From NCBI RefSeq assembly GCF_032854445.1, contig NC_088302.1:1114001-1178000 (forward strand): 64,000 bases of DNA. The letters run 5' to 3'. The position numbers and the translations under genes are program-made. The notes below the pieces were generated by a model. It was not told the DNA's origin. It made no database searches and saw only the letters and a list, made by a program, of their open reading frames with translations. Source of the DNA: Liolophura sinensis. Its lineage: Eukaryota > Mollusca > Polyplacophora > Chitonida > Chitonidae. Of this stretch, positions 1 through 13,100 are shown one piece after another. Position 1 is the stretch's first letter. Every line of letters starts with the position of its first letter.

Positions 1-190
1 ATGATGTTTGTTAACGTGGTGAAGGTTGACTGAGCGGAGCAGATCACAGCGATGAGCCTGATATGAGTGTAATATGAGTGATGATGTTTGTTAGCGCGGT
101 GAAGGTTGACTGAGCGGAGCAGAACGGAGCGATGAGTCTGACATGAGTGTGTTGATGACTGATGATGTTTGTTAGCGTGGTGAAGGTTGA
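1..190. repeat. Tandem repeat, about 80-bp unit, cut by the window edge
   Basis: The motif atgatgtttgtta recurs at 1, 81 and 162, followed each time by a gtggtgaaggttgactg segment, giving a period of about 80 bp. The array probably continues left of the window. Open reading frames crossing it are a product of the repetition. Confidence 0.8.
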
Positions 191-600
191 CTGGTGGGTG
201 ATATGTTGATAACTGATACTGATTTCCTGTGCGGTGACGGTTGGTAGAGCAGTGCAGAGCAATGGGCTTGGCGTCGGTTTATAGTGGGTGATATGTTGAT
301 AACTGATACTGATTTCCTGTGCGGTGACGGTTGGTAGAGAGGAACAGAGCAATGGGCCTGGCGTCGGTTTATGGTGGGTGATATGTTGATAACTGATACT
401 GATTTCCTGTGCGGTGACGGTTGGTAGAGCGGAGCAGAGCAATGGGCCTGGTGTCGGTTTATAGTGGGTGATATGTTGATAACTGATGCTGATTTCCTGT
501 GCGGTGACGGTTGGTAGAGCAATGAGCCTGGCATCAGTGAGCGGGTTACATTTTAAAGACTGATGCTAATTTTCTGTGCGGTGATGGTTGGCCGAGCAGA
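190..600. repeat. Minisatellite, 90-bp unit, about 4.5 copies
   Basis: The block gatttcctgtgcggtgacgg recurs at 221, 311, 401 and 491, a constant 90-bp spacing, with a degenerate fifth copy near 570. Ninety is a multiple of three, which is why minus-strand frames stay open here; I do not read them as genes. It follows directly on the 80-bp array and shares the gtggtgaaggttgact segment at the junction, so one family may have arisen from the other. Confidence 0.85.
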
Positions 601-640
601 GGAAAGCAATGAGCATAGCATCGGCTTTTGTGTCTTACAC

Positions 641-1350
641 GCTGATAATCGGTTTACAAGATAAACTTCGCCTTTGTACGGAAGTCGATTTAACGGATTG
701 ACCGTTAGGCAGATTATGGTTCTGTGATTTTGCCCGGAGATCTTCCCGTCAGCTATTTGTTCTGAGAGCCACTTAGCTCATAATACTAGGGTATTTCCAG
801 AGGTGGGGTCCTACTAATATGTGCACACACTACAATTCGGTATTGATGTTTGTCTCGAACAAATACGACACGTCTTCTCTTATTACCCACCAGCGAGTTT
901 CCACATTCTACACTAGCTGTTTGGGCATCAAAGTTTCAAACAAAGCCTATAGGTCATGAACTGTATCGCGTCATGAAGTGAAATTCGAAACAGTGGCTGA
1001 AAATACCCTTTATTGATTTAATATTTTAGAGAATTGAAACATACATTACTTTTCAGTTTGTTAACCATACTGTTCAACCGGTTTTTATTTCGCCCATTAT
1101 AGGCCTAGGTGAGTTTATATGGAAGATATCTATTGCATGGTAGCGAGCCAATTGTTACCAACAGTCGCCATTCGTTACCAACAGTCGCAAGGACATCGTT
1201 GTAAGGCTGCACAAATGGCGTTGATGGAAGTATACATAAAAAGGATTTCCAAGACGGAGATTATGGTATTAGTGGAAATGAACAAAATCAGGTGATATTT
1301 TTTGGAATAAACTGCATATTTTCCGTCAATGTTCGGAAATGCAGGACCAG
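641..1350. other. Non-coding stretch, nothing recognised
   Basis: No convincing exon, repeat or RNA gene was seen. Composition is ordinary AT-rich non-coding DNA. Confidence 0.5.
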
Positions 1351-1361
1351 CTTAACCACAA

Positions 1362-1600
1362 CCCCCCTCCAACACACACACACGACCCCCCTCCCCAACA
1401 CACACACACGACCCCCCTCCCCAACACACACACACGACCCCCCCCCAATACACACATACGACCCCCTCCCCCAACACACACACATGACCCCCCCCACACA
1501 CACACACACGCGACGCCCCTCCAACACACACGACCCCCGTCCCCCAACACACACACACGACCACCACCCCCCACCCCCCCACACACACCCACTGTCTGCC
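1362..1600. repeat. C-run plus (CA)n compound low-complexity tract
   Basis: Runs of 5 to 9 C alternate with blocks of (CA)n, for example ccccccctccaacacacac, with an irregular period of about 24 to 28 bp over roughly 240 bp. The plus strand is almost free of G. The minus strand therefore has many runs of three or more G and could fold into G-quadruplexes; the plus strand could form i-motifs. Proline/threonine-rich and glycine/valine-rich frames across it are not genes. Confidence 0.85.
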
Positions 1601-1639
1601 CCACTGCCAACTATTTGTTTTGACCGTTGACTTCACCAC

Positions 1640-2700
1640 AGCAGGTTACTTAAAGCGGACTGACCGCTGGGTCTTAGGGCAGCTGTAGTTTAGTGTCGTT
1701 TTGCTCCTAAGGAATAAAGCTGAGAATCCTTTTATAGTTGTATGTAGGTTAGGTTACATTCTAAAGAGTATCTTAAAGAATAAAAAGTAATCGTTTCATG
1801 TATCCATAGGCCATAATCATTCATCACCGCCTGGGTCATTTAAGTATGAGGGCTAAACCCGTCACGGGTTTCCATTTCCGTCCTCAGTTCATATCCATGC
1901 TCATTTCATAGTTTGAATTATTTTCAGTCTATGGGCTTATGAATACAAGCATCTGTTGGTGATGTTTGTGTTCAGAGAGTTTGTACAGTTTGTGTTTTTG
2001 TGTTACTACTCTGGATGTTATGTTCCCCATTTTCGGCGGTTATATTATAAACACCAATCCACATCTGCTAGCTTTAATTCACTTCATGCAGTAACACGTC
2101 TCATGGCTGACTAGTCATAGTTCAGATGACACAGATTAACGGGAAAACTGGAAAGAAATTTCCAGATACAGAATTGTGTCAAAAAGTATAATCTATTTTG
2201 TCAACACTTCTGCCCGAATCCTGGTCGTCTTAATTTAACCTGTCAATATACAGATAAAAAAAATCCATCCGATTCGCTGGCATTGCTGAGAATAAAATTC
2301 GACGTACAGCAGCTGAGATTAACTCTCTGTATTGCAAACGCCATTGCCATTGCCACTTTTTTTGTTGAGGTGCTGTGAGAGTTGTACTTGGTATTTTTGC
2401 AGGGCCTAGGGCTAACAACATTCCAATGCATCCTTCATGGCTAATTTTAGAGATCCATTTTATGTAAGCGAAAGACATGTTTGCCAAACGAAAGCCTTAG
2501 CATGTATGCAAACCAAGCATACAAGGAAAATCACTATCCAGGCATTAAGGTTTTATCTTCGAAATTTTATATCCAAATTCCCACATAGTGTGCATCAAAT
2601 TATAGCTTTAAATGGTTAAAAGGAACAAAACGAACATTTCAGTGGGATTAAATCAACTAAAGAATCAATCTGATCCAGATTTTCTGATATCTAGGAAACA
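1640..2700. other. Non-coding stretch, nothing recognised
   Basis: Unique-looking AT-rich sequence without a supported gene. Confidence 0.45.
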
Positions 2701-2705
2701 TACTC

Positions 2706-2732
2706 CGTGTGTGTGTGTGTGTGTGTGTGTGA
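2706..2732. repeat. (GT)n microsatellite
   Basis: About 13 uninterrupted GT dinucleotides follow tactcc. Confidence 0.95.
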
Positions 2733-3224
2733 TAATGTCTCCAAAGAAGATAAGTTGTCTGGCTTCCGTTATTAATCCATACAATCTACACATAGAGAGA
2801 GAGATCGGCTTGTAGTTCTCCCCGCACTTGACACACAAAACACTACAGTCAGTCCATCTGTCCACATCATGCTGTAGAATAACTGGTTCTTTTGATGTAC
2901 ATCTAAGTCGTCTGATGATGTGTGGCGCACTGCATGTTCGTTGTGCTTAGACTGAGTTTGTAATTGCTATTTGATAATGACAGTGCGCTGTGGGCATGGC
3001 GACCGGGCTCCAGTTACCTATGTACAGAATAAACGTATGTATAATGCCTGTTCTCTAAAGGAAAATACAAAATCATGTTATCATCATTGTTTATTTATTT
3101 GTTTATTGGATTCGTGCTAGCTCAGTTCAACCAGTTAGGCGAGTTGTACTTCACTCTGTCATTAAATCCGAATGTAGCATAACCTGAAGAATGACAACAA
3201 TATAAAGATTTGGTTGTCCACTGT

Positions 3225-3650
3225 TTCCATAATACAACCAGTAGGTCTGTTATCTCCGTGTTCAGGTCTCTTGTTACCATGATCCAACCAGTAGGTTTGT
3301 GATCACTGTGTACAGGTCACGTGTTTCCATGATCCAACCAGCAGGTTTGTTATCACTGTGTACAGGCCACGTATTTCCATGATCCAACCAGTAGGTTTGT
3401 GATCACTGTGTACAGGTCACGTGTTTCCATGATCCAACCAGCAGGTTTGTTATCACTGTGTACAGGCCACGTGTTTCCATGATCCAACCAGTAGGTTTGT
3501 GATCAATGTGTACAGGCCACGTGTTTCCATGATCCAACCAGTAGGTTTGTGATCACTGTGTACAGGTCACGTGTTTCCATGATATAACCAGCAGGTTTGT
3601 TACCACTGTGTACAGGTCACGTGTTTCTATAAGACAACCAGCAAGATTGT
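3225..3650. repeat. Minisatellite, 50-bp unit, about 8 copies
   Basis: gatccaacca recurs at 3281, 3331, 3381, 3431, 3481 and 3531, exactly 50 bp apart, with degenerate copies before and after. Most units contain the palindrome CACGTG within ggtcacgtgtttcc, so the array presents repeated E-box-like sites. Two alternating sub-variants (gtaggtttgtgatc and gcaggtttgttatc) suggest dimer-wise expansion. Confidence 0.9.
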
Positions 3651-3779
3651 TAGGTTTGTTTCACTAAATCTAAAATTTGGACAGAGACCGTGATAACATG
3701 TTTGACGTTTTAGAAAAATAATTTCACCGAAAAATCATGTGCTTTCATTGCTTATCGTCTGTTCCGTGTGTATTTGGAA

Positions 3780-4905
3780 ACGACTATGTGACATGGCTTT
3801 AGTGTTGTCTGGTTTCTCTTGAGTCTTACTGTGTATCCTCCTGCAGCAGGTGAGTCTGATATCTGCTCCACAACTACAACGTGAGACATTGTGTCTGTTC
3901 CACGACTACAAGATGAGACATTATGACATGGCTTTGGTGTTGTCTGGTTCCTCTTGAGTCTTACTGTGTGTAATCCTGCCGCAGGTCAGTCTGCTATCTG
4001 CTCCGCAACTACAACGTGAGACATTATGTCTGCTCCACAACTACAACGTGAGACATTATGTCTGCTCCACAACTACAACGTGAGACATTATGTCTGCTCC
4101 ACAACTACAACGTGAGACATTATGTCTGCTCCACAACTACAACGTGAGACATTATGACATGGCTTTGGTGATGTCTGGTTCTCTTGAGTCTTACTGTGTA
4201 TCCTCCTGCAGCAGGTCAGTCTGATATCTGCTCCACAACTACAACGTGAGACATTGTTTCTGTTCCACGACTACAAGGTGAGACATTATGTCTGCTCCAC
4301 AACTACAACGTGAGACATTATGACATGGCTTTGGTGATGTCTGGTTCTCTTGAGTCTTACTGTGTATCCTCCTGCCGCAGGTCAGTCTGCTATCTGCTCC
4401 ACGACTACAAGGTGAGACATTATGACATGGCTTTGGTGTTGTCTGGCTCCTCCTGAGTCGTACTGTGTAACCTCCTGCAGCAGGTCAGTCTGATATCTGC
4501 TCCGCATCTACAACGTGAGACATTATGTCTGCTCCACAACTACAACGTGAGACATTATGTCTGCTCCACGACTACAACGTGAGGCATTATGACATGGCTT
4601 TGGTGTTGTCTGGCTTCTCTTGAGTCTTACTGTGTATCCTCCTGCCGCAGGTCAGTCTGCTATCTGCTCCACGACTACAAGGTGAGACATTATGACATGG
4701 CTTTGGTGTTGTCTGGCTCCTCCTGAGTCGTACTGTGTATCCTCCTGCAGCAGGTCAGTGTGCTATCCTGCTATCTGCTCCGCAACTACAACGTGAGACA
4801 TTATGTCTGCTCCACAACTACAACGTGAGACATTATGTCTGCTCCACAAATACGACGTTAGACATTATGTCTGCTCCACAACTACAACGTGAGACATTAT
4901 GAATT
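3780..4905. repeat. Nested tandem repeat: 32-bp unit inside longer repeats
   Basis: The short unit gtctgctccacaactacaac plus gtgagacattat (32 bp) occurs singly and in runs, for example 4020-4145. Between runs lies a longer block beginning gacatggctttggtgttgtc and ending cctcctgcagcaggtcagtc. The long and short blocks alternate about seven times, a higher-order structure. Confidence 0.85.
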
Positions 4906-7830
4906 GTATGTGGAAATAATCCCGATTCATTATTCACGATGGAAATGCAATCTTTTTTGACTTTACGGTATATGTAGTCATTGTGAATAAAACAAGATAA
5001 ATATAATAGAGAGATATCCGTCAGTTTCAAGGTTTAACATGAAATTCTCTTTCACTGAGAATGATGTTTCCAATACTCTCGGACATTTTTTCTCTCTCTA
5101 CATCAGTCTTCCATGGCTTTCAGCAGTTATATCTATGCTCGGTTTTCCTAACGCCAACTTAGATGACAGAGAGAGCTAACTTAGCAGAAGGCCTTGGTCT
5201 CTGTGTATATTTGTTGTTATAATCCGCTCAAGCCCAGGCCAGCTGATTCCAGAGGGTAATCATTGGAGTATCCCGGGGCTAAATCCGCCTTCCGCTTAAT
5301 AACCAACTATCGATCTTGGCGAAATCAAACGTGTACAGTTATTGCGTCAATCTAATAAAGCTAAATTTTGGACAGAGACCGTGAGAACCTGTTTGATATT
5401 TAGGAAAAATAATTTCACTAAAAAATGCATGAACAGGGATGTCTGAGATGGGCACCCGATGCACTTTCTTTTGCATCGTCGATGCCCAATCACTGACATG
5501 GTAAAGTCTGATGATCAAAAACAAAACTTCCATCAACCGAGTATCATTGCAAAGGCCTAATCATATTGTTCAATAAAGGTAGAAGGATTTCGCAAACTTT
5601 TTACATGTGCCAGTGTTGAAAAAAAAATGACTTTTAAACTCCCATTTCCTTTCAAATGGAAATTTCTAGCTTAACAGTGGTTTTATCCCGCTAGTTTATC
5701 CCGCTGTTCACAGAAGCGTTTTTCTGTTTCGTTGTTCAGTATTATCTGAGCAGATTTGTGAATTTTATTGTCACTTTTTTCAGCACAATTCATGACAAAA
5801 TTTGCAGCCGCCGCGCACTTATCCTTTTCTGAAAATTCCTTGTTGGAGTCTTACAGCAGATTGTGCATGAAAGCATGTTAGGGTGCGGAGTCACACTTGA
5901 CGACATTACACGTTATGACGTGAAATTGCTACTGCTAACTCTTCTCTTGTGGACAGCCCCGCTCAGGGAACCACCAATCTTCAAGCGACAGCCGCCATTT
6001 GGCTTGCAATCCAAACTCTACCTTGAACAGAAAAGCGTATTTTCGGCTGGTTGCCGCATACATTTCTCTTGATTACTCCACCAGACTCAAGCTTATGATG
6101 TGCTAGTGATTGGTCGTTCTAATTACCATGATTACCAAAAGTATAATTACATCTTTACTCATTTCAAGCAAGAGGAATCTCTTGATTATGAACGCTTATG
6201 GCATATAAAGCAAATTCCTGTGACGCATCATCGTGGATGCTATGTAACGATCAGATGTGGTGAGTATGTCTGATATCACCTGGAGCTTATGTATTAGTAA
6301 TTAACAACGCCAGGTATCTGCCTTCAACATGTACACCTTTGGAAGGGTTCGTTAGGATATGTAAAAGTGTGTGTAGTTTGTATAAGTCCTCTGTGTGGTC
6401 GTCCGCAGAAAACAGTGCAGTTATTGACGGTAGTCTTTATGGTAGTTCTAGTCGAGCAATTTACTTTAATGAAGATGTTGACATGAACTTTATCAGTTAG
6501 AACAGTTCTGAAAAATGCTGGGATGCCATGAGTCCATGGCCCGTATTTATCAAACGTCTTAAGACCTAAATCAAAACTTCAATCACAGCTACAAATAAAA
6601 TGCTTTGCTCTAGAAAGTTTAAAATTTATGCACTTGAGGCCAAATTGCTTCGGTTCCCGTCCACGAATCCAGGTTAACGGCACTGCAATGACGGAGTTGT
6701 ATAGAGCGTATAGAGTTCAATTCCGAATCGTATCACTGGTAACACCTGGGTATCGGCAGTGTGACTAATTACTTATATCTAGCTTTAGGCTCTGATTACA
6801 GGTGTCTTTGTGCCAGTCAGCTACAACAGCACACTGTTGTGAAACGGAAAAGGTATTTGATTATAGTAAACTCAACAAAGAGGTAATCGAGCAATTTTGC
6901 AATCATTCGAAACAAGTTTTAAAATATCATATATGATAGACCTACCAGCAGAAGCTACCATCACCATGTCACAGTAGACAGCGGCTTGCTGCTCGAAGTA
7001 GTTTTTATGAGTGTTCGATTATAAAGTCGGACAAAAAAGTGAAGGTTTAAAATGAGTAAACCGAAGTTTGTCGGCCTGATCACTGGTGGGATAATATAGT
7101 ACTGGGGTACACTGAAAATCTGCAATTATTATGAACAATTTATTACAAAACTCATGTGTGAGACCGGTGATGCTTTCCTTCAATTTCGACAAAACGGAGT
7201 CATAATTTGACAGCAAGAAAGAAACCATAAAATTACTTGTACGCTGACCAATCCAAGAAAATAGGCTAATGGGGACATAAAATACTAGAATAAACAGAAT
7301 CTCGAAGCTGGTCAATTAGAGCACTCACAAATGGCTTTCAATGTGTGCTTCATTGGTATTAAGATCGTTTCTAGTATTCACTGTGGGCGTTTTCCAATGG
7401 ACATTCCGGTTCTTGTATCACCCATCCGTCAGATCAGGTAATAAACTGGCCAGAACCTCTGCTGCTGAGTTCTGATATCTCTACGGCCATTTCCCTTGTC
7501 GTGTTAGTATTCTCCTGCCTGTCGAAGGTCAGGCCGTAAATTACTTAATGTACCAGCTTCTCAGATTGCCCACAACTCCAGATGGGAACTTTATTCAGTG
7601 CTTCTCAATCTTGAGCCTGATTTTGGATGAACTCACTGTGCCTACAATTATTTTGCCAAAGTCTCCCTCTGGGAACACACTCCCTTCAGCACTTACCATC
7701 AAGGCTTGTTTTGCTCTCTTGGTGGACCAACTCTACCCAAATACATAACTTGTGACAGTCTACATGTATTGAATCACAGTCTAGGCTTAATAGTAAGCAT
7801 AATATGGGCTTCCGTTGTCCAGGTGGTTAA
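4906..7830. other. About 2.9 kb with no recognised gene or repeat
   Basis: Short open frames here, such as 5863-6072 and 7019-7315, show no recognisable domain or convincing splice sites. I looked for GPCR TM1 and TM2 exons on the plus strand and did not find them. Confidence 0.45.
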
Positions 7831-7839
7831 CTGTGTACT

Positions 7840-8712
7840 GTACACAGTTACTGGGTCTCAAGCTACTCCCCACAAAACTTACTGTAATGTACACAGTTAC
7901 TGAGTCTCAAGCTGCCCCCCACAAAGCTTACTGTGACAGTTACTGAGTCTCAATCTACTCTCCACAAAGCTTACTGTACAGTACACAGTTACTGAGTCTC
8001 AAGCTACTCCGCACAAAGCTTACTGTACAGTACAGTTACTGAGTCTCAAGCTACTCCGCACAAAGCTTACTGTACAGTACACAGTTACTGAGTCTCAAGC
8101 TACTCGGCATAAAGCTTACTGTACTGTACACAGTTACTGAGTCTTAAGCTACTTCCTATAAGGCTTACTGTACTATACACTCTTACTTAGTCCCAAACTA
8201 CTCCTCACAAAGCTCACTGTACTATACACACTTACTTAGTCCCAAACTACTCTCCACAAAACTTACTGTACTATACACACTTACCTTGTCCCAAACTACT
8301 CCTCACAAAGCTCACTGTACTATACACACTTACCTTGTCCCAAACTACTCCTCACAAAGCTCACTGTACTATACACACTTACCTTGTCCCAAACTACTCC
8401 TCACAAAGCTCACTGTACTATACACACTTACCTTGTCTCAAACTACTCTCCACAAAACTTACTGTACTATACACACTTACCTTGTCCCAGACTACTCCTC
8501 ACAAAGCTCACTGTACTATACACACTTACCTTGTCCCAAACTACTCCTCACAAAGCTCACTGTACTATACACACTTACCTTGTCCCAAACTACTCCTCAC
8601 AAAGCTCACTGTACTATACACACTTACCGAGTCCCAAACTACTCCTCACAAAGCTCACTGTACTATACACACTTACTTAGTCCCAAACTACTCTCTACAA
8701 ATCTTAGTGTAA
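7840..8712. repeat. Minisatellite, 49-bp unit, about 17 copies
   Basis: Units contain caaactactcctcacaaagc followed by tcactgtactatacacactt. Central copies are 49 bp apart; those starting near 8286, 8335 and 8384 are nearly identical, and the left end (7840-8160) is more diverged. A unit of 49 is not a multiple of three, so each frame meets all three phases of the unit yet stays open. That makes long but meaningless frames. Confidence 0.9.
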
Positions 8713-9185
8713 TGCCAAACGTCTGTACGCCACATTGATGGACTGCTGTTAGCACCAAAAACGCTGCTTACAAACATTAAGCTCCAGAAGCATTGACACG
8801 GGTGTGAAGGATCTGTCCAAAGCCGGGGTTGAACCCGAACCTTCTGTGTAACAGCAGATATGACTGACGAACCGTATCTCTTGCGTCCTGCTCACGTAAC
8901 TTGCAATAACTACACAATCTGCTTTAAACCAGATCCTTCTGTTGCATATATACATGCCGGTTGTCACTGAAGTGAACGTTTATTTGATTGGTGCATGATA
9001 AAAATTTAGTTGCGTCTATGTAATTTATTTAATAAAAATAATACGTTGTAGATAAAGTATCACAATCAAGGAAACTTTACCATATAAATTTATATTAAAT
9101 ATACTGACGCATATAAAGTATTTGACTCGTCATCTGTACAAAGTCAGGCGTTTCTAACAGATTTTCCATATAACAGATACTAGTA
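8713..9185. other. Spacer between two minisatellites
   Basis: AT-rich, no supported feature. Confidence 0.45.
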
Positions 9186-9189
9186 TTCG

Positions 9190-9692
9190 AATGTATCATT
9201 TCCCCACAATGTTGATGTTCCTATGTCCCATTTTTCCCACAACAGATATTCCCATATCCCATTTTTCCCACAACAGACATTTTCCCATATCCCACTTTCC
9301 CCACAACAGTTATTCCCATATCCCATTTCCCCACAACAGATATTCCCATATTCCCATATCCCATTTTCCCCACAACAGATATTCCTATATCCCATTTTCC
9401 CCACAACAGATATTCCCATATCCCACGTCCCCACAACAGATATGCCTGTATCCCATTTTTCCTCACAACAGATATTCCTATATCCTATTTCCCCATATCC
9501 CATTTTCCCCAGATATTCATATATATCATTTTCACATGACGGATATTCTCATATCTCATTTTCCCATAACAAATATTTCTACATCCCATTTTCTTCATAC
9601 AGATATTCCTATATCCCATTTCCCCATAACAGATATTCCTATATCCCATTTCCACACAACAGATATTCCTATTTCTCATTTCATGTAGAATG
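9190..9692. repeat. Minisatellite, about 31-bp unit, just upstream of a GPCR exon
   Basis: Units such as tcccattttccccacaacag plus atattcccata repeat about 15 times with length variation. Read on the plus strand, each unit is a pyrimidine tract ending in CAG, so each resembles a 3' splice acceptor. The array ends about 60 bp before the true acceptor at 9750-9751. Confidence 0.88.
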
Positions 9693-9751
9693 GTAACCGT
9701 TTTATCTGGTACATTAACAAATTGTCTGTATTAATGTGTGTCTGTTTGCAG

Positions 9752-10120
9752 GTGTGTCCGTGTCGGTGAACTGTTTCACGCTGGTAGCTCTATCCCTGGA
9801 GCGGTACTACGCCATATGTCAGCCGCTCAAGTCCCGCCGCTGGCAAACGCTGTCACACGCTTACCGCGCTATCCTCCTCACATGGCTTCTGGCCTTCACC
9901 GTCACCATCCCGATAGCCGTGTCTAACAAAATCGTGTTCCTCAAGACGGGAGGTAAGGCGTGCCGCGAGCTCTGGCACCCACCCTTCATCGAGATCATCT
10001 ACACGGTGATCCTGGACATGATCCTTCTGGTCACACCCATGATCATCATGCTGACCACGTACGGACTAATCGCTAGGCAGCTTTGGATTGGCATGAAGAT
10101 GGACCGGAAATCTCAAAGAG
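9752..10120 (+). CDS. GPCR exon A: TM3 to TM5
   Basis: The exon is 369 bp, entered after tgtttgcag and left at gag|gtaagact, a near-consensus donor. It encodes TM3 (SVSVNCFTLVALSLERYYAI), TM4 (AILLTWLLAFTVTIPIAV), extracellular loop 2 with a Cys (KACRELW) available for the conserved disulfide, and TM5 (YTVILDMILLVTPMIIML). It ends in loop 3 after a basic stretch. An ATG at 9736 lies in the intron and is not a start. GC content is clearly higher than in the flanks. Confidence 0.9.
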
Positions 10121-13100
10121 GTAAGACTCAGACGGTCATTTGGCCGCGTGTTGGCTTTTAAAATTGTGCACGTGCATCACTTTATTTAAACGATACCACG
10201 ATGCTGTTGCAGCCGATGTGAAGAATTAAAATCGTACTTTTCCATTCGTTCATCTTTTCCAGTAGGCCTGTTTCAGTAAGTCCTGACAGGGAAATTGGTG
10301 TAATTCAGATAAAATAGTCAGAGCTTCGCCATTAAGTTCAGAGCTAAAAAAGCTACAAGAGTGATAGTAAGCGTATCGAAATTCTCCACGAAGTGATTTT
10401 CTGTTCTGCATACGGCTGTAAAAATAGGTTGTTAAAAACGTTGCAGTTAGTTTTTTCAAGTTTCCAGACGATTTTATCCTTAGGAAGGCGTGGATTAACA
10501 GCACAAGGTGGTAGGATTTTGTACCCACCATCATACCCGTTCTCGCCATTTTACAGCTGAAAGATACGACAGGAACACAGCTGGACTCGAAAGATTTGGC
10601 TACATTTTGGTCGCAGTCGACTGAATCCTGAAGCTTAACTGAACTGAAAACTGATAGACAGCTTATCTCACTAACGCCCAAATCCACATAAAGCAGGCCT
10701 ACATATTTATATTGTAGGCCATTTTATCATGTACCAATGTGTGTTACCCGCCTGATACAGAACCGTGCGATCTTTTTCCGTATCACTATCATCTGAACCT
10801 TTGCACGCGCTGAACTACTTTCGCGCTGGGTGAACTCAGGCTGGGAAAGCCGTCTTTCTGAACGGGTAATTCCATGCAATGCTGATCTACTTACATGAAC
10901 ATGCGATTTAATGTCCTTAAACCCTCGAAAAAAGTTTCTACACTGTCTGCATGCCATGATCAAAGGCAAACTGTGTATATTAATTTTTTGTGTCGTCTTC
11001 TTGTATCGTCTGCTTGATGATGTTCTGTATGACCAGATTCCATTCCGTGGCGCATACAGCTGTCATTTCAGGCCAGATTTACCGTTCAGACGATCTGCAC
11101 ATTAAGTGTTGTCGCTATTTCACCTTGGTATCAACTACAGGAGAAAAGCTTCCAATGTGACAATCCATAACCCTGGAATCCATAATAAAGATTATGGCAA
11201 TAAAAAGTCTAATTAACTTACCCGGCAGCTTAACGAGCCATAGTGCTGGTAAAAGAGCGTGTACCCGACTCCTTCATGTTGGTATGGCAACTCACTCATC
11301 ACAAAAATGTTGCAAGCATCAGCAATTACGCTGTTGCTTCTCATAGTACCGTTATGCACCAAAAAATGAGCAACATCATTTCAAATACACCAGTCGCACA
11401 GCCCTCCACCTCAAACGCAGTGCCACATCATTTCAAATACACCAGTCGCACAGCCCTCCACCTCAAACGCAGTGCCACATCATTTCAAATACACCAGTCG
11501 CACAGCCCTCCACCTCAAACGCAGTGCCACATCATTTCAAATACACCAGTCGCACAGCCTTCCACCTCAAACGCAGTGCCACATCATTTCAAATACACCA
11601 GTCGCACAGCCTTCCACCTCAAACGCAGTGCCACATCATTTCAAATACACCAGTCGCACAGCCCTCTACCTTAAACGCAGTGTACTGTGCTGCCAACACA
11701 GTACACACAAAGAAATGAACTCATGTGTCCCATCCAGTACGTCTCCATTACAGAACGATGCGTTTGTTTTTGCACAAAATTTCACACACAATATGAATCA
11801 TGACACTGCCACAAGTGCAACTGCAGGGATTTTCCTGCAGGGAGCATCCTCAAGCTGCACCTTGCACTTGAATTTCTGCCAAACGGCTTCCGCTAGCCGT
11901 TAACTTTGATGACGAACTTTCCCTTGCAGAAACTTCAGAACCTTTGGAAAACTCTCTAGCGTCCAACTCACTAATTTTGCATATAATGGAAGTTACATAT
12001 ACATGTTCACTTGTAAAGTAGGTCGCGGGGGGGGGGTGGGGGTTTGGGGGGGGGGGCGTATACAAATCTGGACTGTACTTTGTTTCATAGTGTTCTACTT
12101 GACACCACTGGTCAGTCCCAATCCAGATGAAGTTAAGATTTTTAATGTTTCAAAAATTGACTGTATGTTGATAGAAAAAATGTTTCTAAAAGCTTAGTTA
12201 CACGTAAAGGATGTTTTACAAATTACACTTTCATCGTTGTATATGACTTTTCGTTTTTGTCTTTTTTCCCCTTCATATAAACTGCGGTTGTGAACTATTG
12301 AAATGCGCTATATTTAGAACGAACTCCACCTGCGCGTAATGGTTTGCAAGCGTGCAGGCGATCGCGCTACCAGATACTACGCAAAACCACAGGGTAGGAG
12401 GTACATATCTTGATTACAATGTCCCAAAATAGCTTTTGTATCAGAGAACTCGAGCGATACGACGATGCATGTCAGCACAGTGTACCGATAACCTCTACAT
12501 GCATAGGCATTATCTGTTGGGGATGCCCAAAAATAACATATACTTGTTAGCGCATATCGTTATAAAGGAAATATCAGGAAATCAGGAAATAAAATGGCAT
12601 TTATTGTGAAGCGGACAGAGGAAAAGAGTTGTAACTAAATCTTAAATTTTAAGATAAACACACGAAATGTACAGTGTAACACATGTTAAGGTATAGCTTA
12701 ACAGTCCGTAGTGCCAGTGCGGTTGGAAATGCCGGGACAGAGATCAGATTCCATGCCTGGAAACTCAGAATCTGAAGTCTGGTCATGCAGAGATGTTAGT
12801 GGCATAAATTAGAACTTCAACCTAGTCCAATATGCAGTTAGAGAAAAATGACTACAAAATCCATAACCCTGGAATCCATAATAAAGATTATGGCAATAAA
12901 AAGTCTAATTAACTTACCTGGCAGCTTAACGAGCCATAGTGCTGGTAAAACAGTGTGTACCCGACTCCTTCATGTTGGTATGGCAACTCACTGGTGACAA
13001 AAATGTTGCAAGCATCAGCAATTACGCTGTTGCTTCTCATGGTACCGTTATGCACCAAAAAGTGAGCCACATCATTTCAAATACACCAGTCGCACAGCCC

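Noticed and set aside
44-534. Two long minus-strand frames of 132 and 120 aa
   Set aside because: Products of the 90-bp repeat, whose length is a multiple of three.
5863-6072. Possible first GPCR exon
   Set aside because: Has a Leu-rich stretch but no TM1/TM2 receptor motifs (no GN..V or LA..D) and the phase could not be fitted to exon A.
8286-8738. 150-aa Ser/Thr/Tyr-rich plus-strand frame
   Set aside because: Runs entirely through the 49-bp array; related overlapping frames exist in all phases.
8815-8840. Inverted B-box-like string near ggggttgaaccc
   Set aside because: No partner A box and no SINE tail nearby; probably chance.
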